Shown: positions 56,417 to 64,000 of the stretch, piece after piece
Layout of the letters: every line of letters begins with the position of its first letter
How positions within the stretch are numbered: position 1 is the stretch's first letter
Source of the DNA: Sphingopyxis sp. 2PD
Lineage (GTDB): Bacteria > Pseudomonadota > Alphaproteobacteria > Sphingomonadales > Sphingomonadaceae
Direction: 5' to 3'
DNA length: 64,000 nucleotides
Assembly: GCF_005503695.1 (NCBI RefSeq)
Contig: NZ_SCMU01000004.1
Coordinates: 1 to 64,000, forward strand
Position numbers and translations under genes: made by a program
The notes under the pieces: model-generated
Database searches by the model: none
Seen by the model: the letters and a program-made list of their open reading frames with translations, nothing else
What the model was told of the DNA's origin: nothing

Positions 56417-56947
56417 TTAGCCGCCCTTTGGCCGCCCATAAATCGCCACCACATGCCCCAGCGCATCGCTCTCCCCGATCCGCCGGAACCCCAGCTTCGC
56501 CGCGACCCGCTCGGATGCGTCGTTGCCCGGATCGATGATGCAGCGCACTTCGGCGGCATCGAGATTGGCGTCGGCCCAGCCGAGCGCCGCGCGCATTGCC
56601 TCGGTCGCATATCCCGCGCCCCAATGGTCGGCGTCGAACGCCCAGCCCGCCTCGGGCAGCCCTTCCAGCTCGGGAATGCCGCGGCCGAAATAGCTTAGCC
56701 CCCCCATGCCGACGAGCGCGTCGCTCGCCTTGTCGGCGAATACCCAGTAGCCGAACCCCATCACCGGCCACAGCCCCGCCGAGCTCAGGAATTTTCCCCA
56801 GCTGACGTCGGGCGCGCGCGGTTCGCCGCCGATGAAGCGCGTCACGCGGTCGTCGGCCCACATCGTGATATGGACGTCCTTGTCGGACAGTCGGCCGGGG
56901 CGCAGGCGCAGGCGGTCGGTTTCGATGACGGGGGCGATATGGAACAT
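56417..56947 (-). CDS. GNAT family N-acetyltransferase (RimJ/RimL-like)
   Basis: A 176-residue acetyltransferase. Motifs are TDRLRLRPGRLSDKD, VGMGGLSYFGRGIPELEG, then GWAFDADHWGAGYATEAMRAALGWA with the acetyl-CoA loop (GxGYATEA), and NDASERVAAKLGFRRIGE. It probably acetylates a protein N-terminus or a small molecule. It is followed upstream by an unrelated methyltransferase-like gene. Confidence 0.9.
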   Translation of the reverse strand: MFHIAPVIETDRLRLRPGRLSDKDVHITMWADDRVTRFIGGEPRAPDVSWGKFLSSAGLWPVMGFGYWVFADKASDALVGMGGLSYFGRGIPELEGLPEAGWAFDADHWGAGYATEAMRAALGWADANLDAAEVRCIIDPGNDASERVAAKLGFRRIGESDALGHVVAIYGRPKGG

Positions 56948-56979
56948 GCGCCGGGGTGTGCCGAAGCGCACGCGGCGGG

Positions 56980-57540
56980 TCAATCGGGGATCAGATAATG
57001 ATCGAACAGGTCGTGCAGCACCGCCTTGCCATCGACCTGCTGCTTGGCGCGCATCACCGCGAGCGTGTCGACGCGGGTCAGCACATCGACATGTTTTTGC
57101 ACCACATGATAATGCGGACGGTCGGTGAAATCGTGGAACAGAAAGACGCATTCGGGCTTGCAGTGGATGATCGCCTGCAACAGGCACGCGACGCGAAAAC
57201 GCCCGTCGATCAGCACCGCATCGGGGCTGCCCCCCATCCCGCGCCAGATCTGGCTGTGATAGCGAGGCCAGTCGCGGAGGCGGCCTTCATCGGTCGGATA
57301 ACCCCAGTCGCCGACCGGGCCGATGTCGATATGTATGGGCGTGAATTCGACCGCGGCGCCCGCAAGATCGGCCTGCACCTTCGCCAGCCAGGCCGCATCG
57401 CTGTCGACGCTGACGATCCGCCGCACCTGCCGCGCCGCGATCAATGTGCTGCCGCCGCAGCCGAATTCGAGCAGCGACGACAGCCCCGCCAGTTGCAGCT
57501 CGAACTGTGTGACCTCGGCCGCCGTCATCTGTGGTTGCAT
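56980..57540 (-). CDS. SAM methyltransferase-like protein, uncertain
   Basis: A 186-residue protein with a Rossmann-like start (LLEFGCGGSTLIAARQVRRIVSVDSD, the usual SAM-binding loop E-x-G-x-G-x-S), then DAVLIDGRFR and FLFHDFTDRPHYHVV. It looks like a class I methyltransferase fold (O-methyltransferase or glycan-modifying relatives), but the target is unknown. It is on the same strand as the GNAT gene, 32 bp upstream of it. Confidence 0.65.
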   Translation of the reverse strand: MQPQMTAAEVTQFELQLAGLSSLLEFGCGGSTLIAARQVRRIVSVDSDAAWLAKVQADLAGAAVEFTPIHIDIGPVGDWGYPTDEGRLRDWPRYHSQIWRGMGGSPDAVLIDGRFRVACLLQAIIHCKPECVFLFHDFTDRPHYHVVQKHVDVLTRVDTLAVMRAKQQVDGKAVLHDLFDHYLIPD

Positions 57541-57618
57541 GGTCCCCTCCACTGGCAAGGGGATATGGGACGCGGGGCGCGGCGTCTAGGGCGGTCCTGT
57601 CATCCGGGTCGCCCGTCA

Positions 57619-57686
57619 CCGTAGCCCTGAGCTTGTCGAAGGGCGCCTCACCGAGAAGCGCCCTTCGACAAGCTCAGGGCTACGGT
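57619..57686. repeat. CCCTGAGCTTGTCGAAGGGC inverted pair
   Basis: A near-perfect long hairpin: CCGTAGCCCTGAGCTTGTCG at the left and CGACAAGCTCAGGGCTACGG at the right. This is the clearest copy of this family. It lies between the methyltransferase-like gene and the hydrolase gene. Confidence 0.82.
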
Positions 57687-57725
57687 AGAATATGATGCGA
57701 ACGAAATGGCGGGTAGCGGTCCAAA

Positions 57726-58625
57726 TCAGGCGGCCGCCGCGACCCGATCCGCCACCGACGCCTGGGCGGGCATCACCGCATCGGCATAATCGCTCTCATA
57801 CAGCTTGATCAGCGCGCGATCGTCATGGTTCCACGGGTGAAAGCCCGGCAGGAAATAGCTAAGCCACGGCAGGAAGCTCTTGCGCAGCACGCCAGGCTTG
57901 CCGAGCAGGTACCACCAGATGCGTAGCGTGACGCGCCACCCGGTCAGCCCGTCCTGTTTCAGCAGATTTTTCATGCCCTTGATCCGCTTCGGCCAGAAGC
58001 GGCTGGTGACGAGCAGCATCATGATCGACTTGGCGCGCCAGCGCTTGAACCGGCTCCAGTCCTTCGTCGCGTGCAGCCAGGTATCGTATGCGACGCCCTT
58101 ATGCTCGATCTCCTCGATCGCATGCCATTTCCACAACGCCGCCCATTCGGGTTCGGCGCCCGCATACATGCTCTCGTCGCGCAGCATCACGGCCGCCATC
58201 ATCGCGGTGTAATGTTCCAGCGCGATCGTCGCCATCAGGTTGACGATCTGCGGGCGCGTCTTGATCAGGTCGAGCACCTGATTGACGTCGGCTTCCAGCT
58301 CGGAAAGATCATAGCCCGCCTCCGCAGCTTTCTTGTTGAACACGACATGTTCGCGGCTGTGGATCACTTCCTGCTGCGTAAACGCGCGGATTTCGCGCGC
58401 CAGCTTCTCCGGAACCCCGTCGCGATGCGCCTTCACCGCCTCGATGAACATCGCTTCACCGCGCGGGAAGGTCACTGACAGCGCGGTGTGGAATGCCGAT
58501 GCGATCGGGTCGCCGTTCAGCCACCAGCGCCCCTGTTTGTCGTCGCGGCCAAAGCGCATGTCGCGCGGGCTGATCGACAGGTCGGCGGGGGTCGGGGAGA
58601 GGGAAAGGCTGGACATATGGTTCAT
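57726..58625 (-). CDS. Predicted metal-dependent hydrolase (PF10118 type)
   Basis: A protein of about 299 residues. Helical, with candidate metal ligands in FTQQEVIHSREHVVFNKKA, TIALEHYTAMMA and WKWHAIEEIEHKGVAYD, a pattern of histidines and glutamates on helices like the PF10118 family. A hydrophobic stretch near 255-275 may associate with membrane. The start could be 58625 (MNHM) or 58616. It is divergent from a TetR gene that probably controls it. Confidence 0.75.
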   Translation of the reverse strand: MNHMSSLSLSPTPADLSISPRDMRFGRDDKQGRWWLNGDPIASAFHTALSVTFPRGEAMFIEAVKAHRDGVPEKLAREIRAFTQQEVIHSREHVVFNKKAAEAGYDLSELEADVNQVLDLIKTRPQIVNLMATIALEHYTAMMAAVMLRDESMYAGAEPEWAALWKWHAIEEIEHKGVAYDTWLHATKDWSRFKRWRAKSIMMLLVTSRFWPKRIKGMKNLLKQDGLTGWRVTLRIWWYLLGKPGVLRKSFLPWLSYFLPGFHPWNHDDRALIKLYESDYADAVMPAQASVADRVAAAA

Positions 58626-58666
58626 ACCGTCGAAAAGGGGCGATGGGGTGGTTGAATAGGGTTTAC

Positions 58667-58680
58667 TTACATATATGTCA
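58667..58680. promoter_or_regulatory. TTACA-N4-TGTCA palindrome over the tetR start
   Basis: TTACATATATGTCA covers the tetR ATG (58675) and lies 42 bp from the divergent hydrolase gene. It has the same 5-4-5 layout as the site at 40001-40014. It is a likely TetR operator giving autoregulation. Confidence 0.55.
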
Positions 58681-59274
58681 ATAGTGAAGAAGCGCCTGAG
58701 TCCTGAGGAAAGCCGGTCCGCAGCGCTGCACGCGGCGCGGGAGATTTTGATCGAAACCGGGCCCGCGGCGGTGACATTGAAGGCGGTGGCGGCGCGCATC
58801 GACCGCACCCACGCCAATCTGCTGCACCATTTCGGCAGCGCGGCGGGGCTGCAAAAGGCGCTCGCCGCCTATCTTGCCGAAACCGTGTGCACGACGATCG
58901 GGCGAAAAATGGCCGAATCTCCGCCGGGCGAACGCAATGTCCGCGAGATCGTCGATCTTGCGTTCGACGCCTTCAACAGCGGCGGCGCCGGGGCGCTGGC
59001 AACGTGGATGGCGGCGACCGGTAACGAGGATGCGCTCGATCCGATCGTGGAAGCGATCCACCGCCTGATCGACGGCATGGCGCCCGATGCGCATGAAAAG
59101 CGGCTGATGCACGAAGACACGCTGGCGCTGGTGCTGATGGCGCTCGGCGACGCGCAGATGGGCGGCCCGATGGCCGAGGCGCTCGACCTGCCCCGCGATA
59201 CGTCGCGCGTGCTGGCATGTGAGCTGATCACCGGCCGCATCGCCCGCTTCTGGGCCGAGCAGAACGCCCGATAA
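58675..59274 (+). CDS. TetR family transcriptional regulator
   Basis: A 199-residue TetR-type repressor. The N-terminal helix-turn-helix reads AAREILIETGPAAVTLKAVAARIDRTHANLLHHFGSAAGLQKALAAYL. The C-terminal ligand domain is helical. It is divergent from the metal-dependent hydrolase gene, its most likely target. A terminator-like hairpin follows the stop. Confidence 0.92.
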   Translation: MSIVKKRLSPEESRSAALHAAREILIETGPAAVTLKAVAARIDRTHANLLHHFGSAAGLQKALAAYLAETVCTTIGRKMAESPPGERNVREIVDLAFDAFNSGGAGALATWMAATGNEDALDPIVEAIHRLIDGMAPDAHEKRLMHEDTLALVLMALGDAQMGGPMAEALDLPRDTSRVLACELITGRIARFWAEQNAR

Positions 59275-59276
59275 AA

Positions 59277-59309
59277 ACGGCGGCTCCGACGCTTCGGAAC
59301 CGCCGTCTC
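59277..59309. terminator. Hairpin between convergent tetR and DUF2383 genes
   Basis: ACGGCGGCTCCGA and TTCGGAACCGCCGT pair with one mismatch around a short loop. A CTCCATTCTTCTCC tract follows on the plus strand. It probably stops transcription from tetR and the opposite gene. Confidence 0.55.
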
Positions 59310-59339
59310 CATTCTTCTCCGGGAGGGCGGGAGAAGGTC

Positions 59340-59795
59340 TTAGCTGGCGTTCAGCTGATGCTTGAGCGCCGACATCTGGTCATGACCATCGCGAACCGAG
59401 GCAAAGCTGGTCTGGATCAGCAGCTGCACCGCCGGGTCGAGATCGCCGTCCTTCAGCGCGCTTTCGAACTTCGCCTTGATATGATCCTCGCCGCGCTCGA
59501 CCTCGGCGACCACCGCCGAATCGTCGCGATCGCCGGTCAGCGCATCGCGCAGACCCAGGAATGCGCGGTGTGCCGACGCCAGCACGGTGCCATCGTCCTC
59601 GGGATTACCGCCAAGTTCGCGGACCTTCGTCTGGAACGCAGACACGATGCTCTGGCGCTCGTTGGCGCGGCTCAGAAAAATTTCGCGGAATCGGGCTGCG
59701 TTGGCCTCTTCCGCGGCCTTGCGATAACCATCGACGCTGTCGAGCGTCGTTGCGATCAGCGAATTGAGCGTGCTCACATTCTTGTTGTCAAACAT
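59340..59795 (-). CDS. DUF2383 ferritin-like protein
   Basis: A 151-residue four-helix-bundle protein (PA2169/DUF2383 type): LNSLIATTLDSVDGYRKAAEEA, FLSRANERQSIVSAFQTKV, a middle helix with AHRAFLGLRDAL, and GEDHIKAKFESAL. Such proteins are often stress-induced and may bind metal or protect membranes. A possible EcfG promoter lies upstream at 59850-59874. Confidence 0.85.
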   Translation of the reverse strand: MFDNKNVSTLNSLIATTLDSVDGYRKAAEEANAARFREIFLSRANERQSIVSAFQTKVRELGGNPEDDGTVLASAHRAFLGLRDALTGDRDDSAVVAEVERGEDHIKAKFESALKDGDLDPAVQLLIQTSFASVRDGHDQMSALKHQLNAS

Positions 59796-59849
59796 TTGAA
59801 ATCCTTTCGGGAAATTAAGAGCAAGCGCTGCGCAGCGGCTTGTTCACTC

Positions 59850-59874
59850 AACGAGCGCCAGCGGGTAAAGTTGC
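59850..59874 (-). promoter_or_regulatory. Possible EcfG promoter of the DUF2383 gene
   Basis: Read leftward: GCAAC-N16-CGTT. The -10 is perfect and the -35 has one mismatch to GGAAC. It lies 55 bp before the ATG. It is weaker evidence than the hemerythrin promoter. Confidence 0.4.
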
Positions 59875-60024
59875 GTCGGCGTGGCGCTGGGTCAGCGCAT
59901 TTTATCGATCATGGCGTCGATGCATCACAAAACTGGCCATTTCGGCGCACTGCGACTAAGGGGAGCCAATCCGATCACATCGTTCGTCCCGAGCGACGTC
60001 GCCCAAGGTGACGCCGCGGCATGA

Positions 60025-61140
<1,116 letters not shown>

Positions 61141-61189
61141 GAACGAACCCGCCGCTGAAGAATTTCGTGCGGAACAACAAGGATTTCGC

Positions 61190-61986
61190 ATGACCCGACA
61201 CGCTCCCCTTGCCGCACTTTGCCTCGTCGTCGCCACCGCGCTTGCCGGCCCCGCCCACGCCCAGAATGACGGCGACAGCGGCGAAAAGCGCACCCGCATC
61301 ATTTTGGGCCCGCAACTGTCGCCATCCTGGCCGGGTTCGAAGGAGCTGTCGGTCGGCCCCTATATCGACGTTTCGCGCGAAGGCGTCGGCACCGAATTCA
61401 CCTTCGAGGCCGCCGACGAAAGCTTTGGCGGGCCGCTTATCCAGACGGGAGACTTTGCTTTCGGACCGTCGCTGGGCTTCATCGGCAAGCGCACCGCCGC
61501 CGACATCGGCGCGGACCTCCCCAAAGTCGGCTTTTCGTTCGAGGTCGGCGGGTTCGCGCAGGTCAACCTGACCCCGGCACTCCGCGTCCGCGTCGAAGGC
61601 CGCAAGGCGGTGAGCGGCCACAAGGGCTGGGCGGGTGAAGTCAGCGCCGACTATGTGCGCGCCAGGGCGACGACTGGCTGTTCTCGATCGGCCCGCGCGT
61701 GACGCTGGGTGACGCCAAATATAAAAACGCCTATTTCGGCGTCACCCCCGCCGCCGCCGCGACCTCCGGTCTTCCCGCCTATGACGTCGATGGCGGCATC
61801 CAATCGGTCGGGGTGACCGCAGGCTATCACCGGATGCTCGGCCGCCGCTGGGGCGTGGCGGTCTATGGCCGCTACGACCGGCTGGTCGGCGACGCCGCCG
61901 ACTCCCCGATCACGCGTGAGCTTGGCAGCCGCAGCCAGCCGTCGGTGGGGGTTGCGCTGAGTTATACCTTCGGGGGCGATCGCTGA
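61190..61986 (+). pseudogene. MipA/OmpV-family outer membrane protein, frameshifted
   Basis: Two adjacent frames make one MipA/OmpV-like barrel. The first (61190-61702) has a signal peptide (ending AHAQND) and reads normally to YVRA. It then runs into a short wrong-frame tail. The second frame, picked up near 61660, continues QGDDWLFSIGPRVTLGDAKYKNAYFGVTP to the barrel end VALSYTFGGDR. Restoring one C near 61661-61664 (GCGCCAGG to GCGCCCAGG) rejoins the whole protein, about 265 residues. It is either a real recent pseudogene or a sequencing error. The family forms outer-membrane barrels; MipA is a scaffold for peptidoglycan enzymes. Confidence 0.8.
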
Positions 61987-62032
61987 CGTAATAGCATTGG
62001 CGACGACCTTGCATCGCGCTATCGGCGGCGCG

Positions 62033-63139
62033 ATGAGCCTGTTTCCGCCCGCCGCCTGTCACCGCCTGATCGTCAAGATCGGGTCGGCGTTGCTCGTCGA
62101 TCCCGCGGGCGCGGTGCGCCGCGATTGGCTGGTCGGGATCGCCGCCGACATCGCGGAGCGGACGCGCGCGGGGCAGCAGGTCGCGGTCGTCTCGTCGGGC
62201 GCGATCGCGCTCGGGGCGCGGCGGCTCGGGCTGGCGAAGGGTGGGCGCGGGACGCTGGAGGATGCGCAGGCCGCCGCGGCCACCGGACAAATCGCATTGA
62301 GCCAAGTATGGGCCGAGGTGCTGGCCGCCGAAGGGCTGACCGCGGCGCAGATGCTCGTGACGCTCGACGATCTGGAAGACCGGCGGCGCTATCTGAACGC
62401 CGCCGCGACGCTCGACCGCTTGCTCACGCTGGGCGTGGTTCCGATCATCAACGAGAATGACAGCGTCGCGACCGAGGAAATCCGCTTTGGCGACAACGAC
62501 CGCCTCGCCGCGCGCGTCGCACAGGCGGCGGGCGCGGGCGGGGTCATATTGCTGTCCGACATCGACGGGCTGTACGACCGTAATCCGGCGCTGCCCGGCG
62601 CCACCCATATCGCGCGCATCGAGCGCATCGACGCGGGCGTCGAGGCGATGGCCGATACCGGGTCGGCATCGGGCATGGGATCGGGCGGCATGGTGTCGAA
62701 AATCGCCGCGGCGCGCATCGCCAATGCCGCGGGCGCGCACCTCGCCATCGCCTCGGGAAGGATCGACCGGCCGCTGTCGACCGCGGCGCGGCACAGCCTG
62801 TTCGTCGCCGAAAAGGGCGCCAGCGCTCGCAAGGCATGGCTGGCGGGCGGGCTGACCGCCAAAGGACGGCTGACCATCGACGCCGGAGCAGCAAAGGCGC
62901 TGCGAAGCGGCGCGAGCCTGCTCGCAGCGGGAGTCAGCGGCGTCACGGGCAGCTTTGCCCGCGGCGACGTGCTCGACATTGTCGGCCCCGATGGCACGGT
63001 GATGGCGCGCGGCCTGTCCGAATATCCCGGCGCCGACGCCGCGGCGATCGTCGGCCTTGGCCGCGACGCGCAGGAGGCTGCGCTCGGCTATTCACCGCGC
63101 AGCGCGATGGTTCACCGCGACCATATGGTGCTGCTGTGA
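62033..63139 (+). CDS. proB: Glutamate 5-kinase
   Basis: A 368-residue ProB, the first step of proline synthesis. The AAK kinase domain has VKIGSALLVD, VSSGAIALGARRL, PIINENDSV, FGDNDRLAARVA, LLSDIDGLYDRNP and GSGGMVSKIAAARIA. A C-terminal PUA domain follows (RGLSEYPGADAAAIVG). I chose the ATG at 62033 over a TTG at 61997. The next gene overlaps its stop by four bases (GTGA). Confidence 0.95.
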   Translation: MSLFPPAACHRLIVKIGSALLVDPAGAVRRDWLVGIAADIAERTRAGQQVAVVSSGAIALGARRLGLAKGGRGTLEDAQAAAATGQIALSQVWAEVLAAEGLTAAQMLVTLDDLEDRRRYLNAAATLDRLLTLGVVPIINENDSVATEEIRFGDNDRLAARVAQAAGAGGVILLSDIDGLYDRNPALPGATHIARIERIDAGVEAMADTGSASGMGSGGMVSKIAAARIANAAGAHLAIASGRIDRPLSTAARHSLFVAEKGASARKAWLAGGLTAKGRLTIDAGAAKALRSGASLLAAGVSGVTGSFARGDVLDIVGPDGTVMARGLSEYPGADAAAIVGLGRDAQEAALGYSPRSAMVHRDHMVLL

Positions 63140-64000
63140 CGCGGCGCGTGCTGGCGATGACCGGCGCGACCGGCTTTGTCGGCGGCGCCACGATGCGGCA
63201 GGCGATCGACGCAGGGTGGCATGTCCGCGCCCTCACCCGCCGCCCGCAACCCGACCGCGAGGGCGTGACCTGGATCGCGGGCGCGCTCGACGACACGGAC
63301 AGCCTCAACGAAATAGCCGCGGGTAGCGACGTCGTCATGCACATCGCCGGGGTGGTCAATGTCCCGACGCGCGCGGCGTTCGAGGCAGGCAATGCCACAG
63401 CGACCGCCAACGTCGTCGCGGCGGCGCGCGGCGCCGGGGTGACGCGCTTCGTCCATGTCTCGTCGCTCTCGGCGCGCGAGCCCGGCCTGTCAGATTATGG
63501 CTGGTCGAAAGAACGCGCCGAGGCCGCCGTGACCGCAAGCGGGCTCGACTGGACGATCGTCCGCCCACCCGCAGTGTTCGGCCCCGGCGATACCGAAATG
63601 CTCGACCTGTTCCGCATGGCGCGTCGCGGCATCGCGCTGCTGCCGCCCAAGGGACGCATGTCGGCGATCTATGTCGATGATCTGGCGCGGCTGCTCGTCG
63701 CGCTCGCCGCCGATCGCAGCGCGAGCATCGGCGCGATCTACGAACCCGACGACGGCCAGGCGGGCGGATGGTCGCACCGGGGCTTTGCCCACGCGATCGG
63801 ACGCGCGGTGGGGCGCCGCCGGATCGCAACGCTGGCGGTTCCTGGCGCGGTGCTGAAGGCCGGAGGTCGGATCGACAAGCTGGTGCGCCGCGGCGGCGCC
63901 AAGCTGACCCCCGACCGCGCGCGCTATATTGCGCATCCCGACTGGGTCGCGGCACACGGCGCCCAGCCCCCCGCCGCGCTGTGGCAACCCGAATGGGCGA
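63136..64000 (+). CDS. NAD(P)-dependent epimerase/dehydratase-type SDR (cut by window end)
   Basis: An extended or atypical SDR. The GTG start overlaps proB by four bases. The N-terminal nucleotide motif is TGATGFVGG, followed by VMHIAGVVNVP, VHVSSLSAREPG and YGWSK (YxxxK active site). It has at least 288 residues and continues past the right edge. The fold is NDUFA9/NAD-epimerase-like. Ceramide-pathway reductases of this type exist in related bacteria, so a lipid reductase is possible but not shown. Confidence 0.8.
   Translation, partial: MTRRVLAMTGATGFVGGATMRQAIDAGWHVRALTRRPQPDREGVTWIAGALDDTDSLNEIAAGSDVVMHIAGVVNVPTRAAFEAGNATATANVVAAARGAGVTRFVHVSSLSAREPGLSDYGWSKERAEAAVTASGLDWTIVRPPAVFGPGDTEMLDLFRMARRGIALLPPKGRMSAIYVDDLARLLVALAADRSASIGAIYEPDDGQAGGWSHRGFAHAIGRAVGRRRIATLAVPGAVLKAGGRIDKLVRRGGAKLTPDRARYIAHPDWVAAHGAQPPAALWQPEWA

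Overview
This 64-kb window is GC-rich, gene-dense bacterial chromosome. Its gene content points to a sphingomonad (Alphaproteobacteria, Sphingomonadales), possibly Sphingopyxis. The evidence is a serine palmitoyltransferase with its own acyl carrier protein, a PhyR/NepR general stress response pair, Coq4, a class II DAHP synthase, and several intergenic palindromic repeat families common in that group. I saw no tRNA, rRNA, CRISPR array, prophage or transposase gene.

Layout. 0-12 kb is a lipid and outer-membrane neighbourhood: a DUF5706 membrane protein, ACP and serine palmitoyltransferase, a CHASE3 hybrid histidine kinase, a leftward operon (DUF2141, lipid kinase, TAM41-like nucleotidyltransferase), LptF and LptG, a fatty acid desaturase, and a GNAT-fold protein resembling bacterial ceramide synthase candidates. 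12-19.5 kb holds housekeeping genes (xth, an A-type Fe-S carrier, an M23 peptidase, a DUF455 protein, a peroxiredoxin, glnE). 18.7-21.7 kb is the stress-response area: phyR and nepR diverge from what looks like a two-way EcfG promoter, followed by tgt and a hemerythrin gene with a near-perfect EcfG promoter. nepR (56 codons) is short and easily missed.

21-31 kb lies between tgt and queA and looks like accessory DNA. It carries a PAS-GGDEF-EAL-PilZ protein, a complete archaic (spore-coat-U type) chaperone-usher pilus operon, an orphan pilin-like gene, a 0.9-kb gene-poor stretch with a 41-bp tandem duplication, and a PilZ-XRE fusion regulator. 31-64 kb is mostly conserved core: queA, a cyclophilin, coaD, ispA, xseB, purL, coq4, a nitroreductase, der, bamB and its TPR partner, panB, glpQ-like and ArsC-like genes, DAHP synthase, an M28 peptidase, an HpcH/CitE lyase, an SPFH/NfeD pair, a TetR/hydrolase pair, obgE, a frameshifted MipA/OmpV gene, proB, and an SDR gene cut by the right edge.

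How the parts may work together. The first 12 kb reads as a candidate sphingolipid synthesis, modification and export locus in a lineage whose outer leaflet is generally reported to carry glycosphingolipids rather than LPS. The lipid kinase plus TAM41-like pair suggests an activated (CDP-type) lipid intermediate, and LptFG may serve a non-LPS cargo. Other points to check are a 270-bp inverted-repeat element inserted one base upstream of der, a palindrome shared by a tetR promoter and the coq4 upstream region, and c-di-GMP genes flanking the pilus operon. All functions are inferred from sequence by eye.
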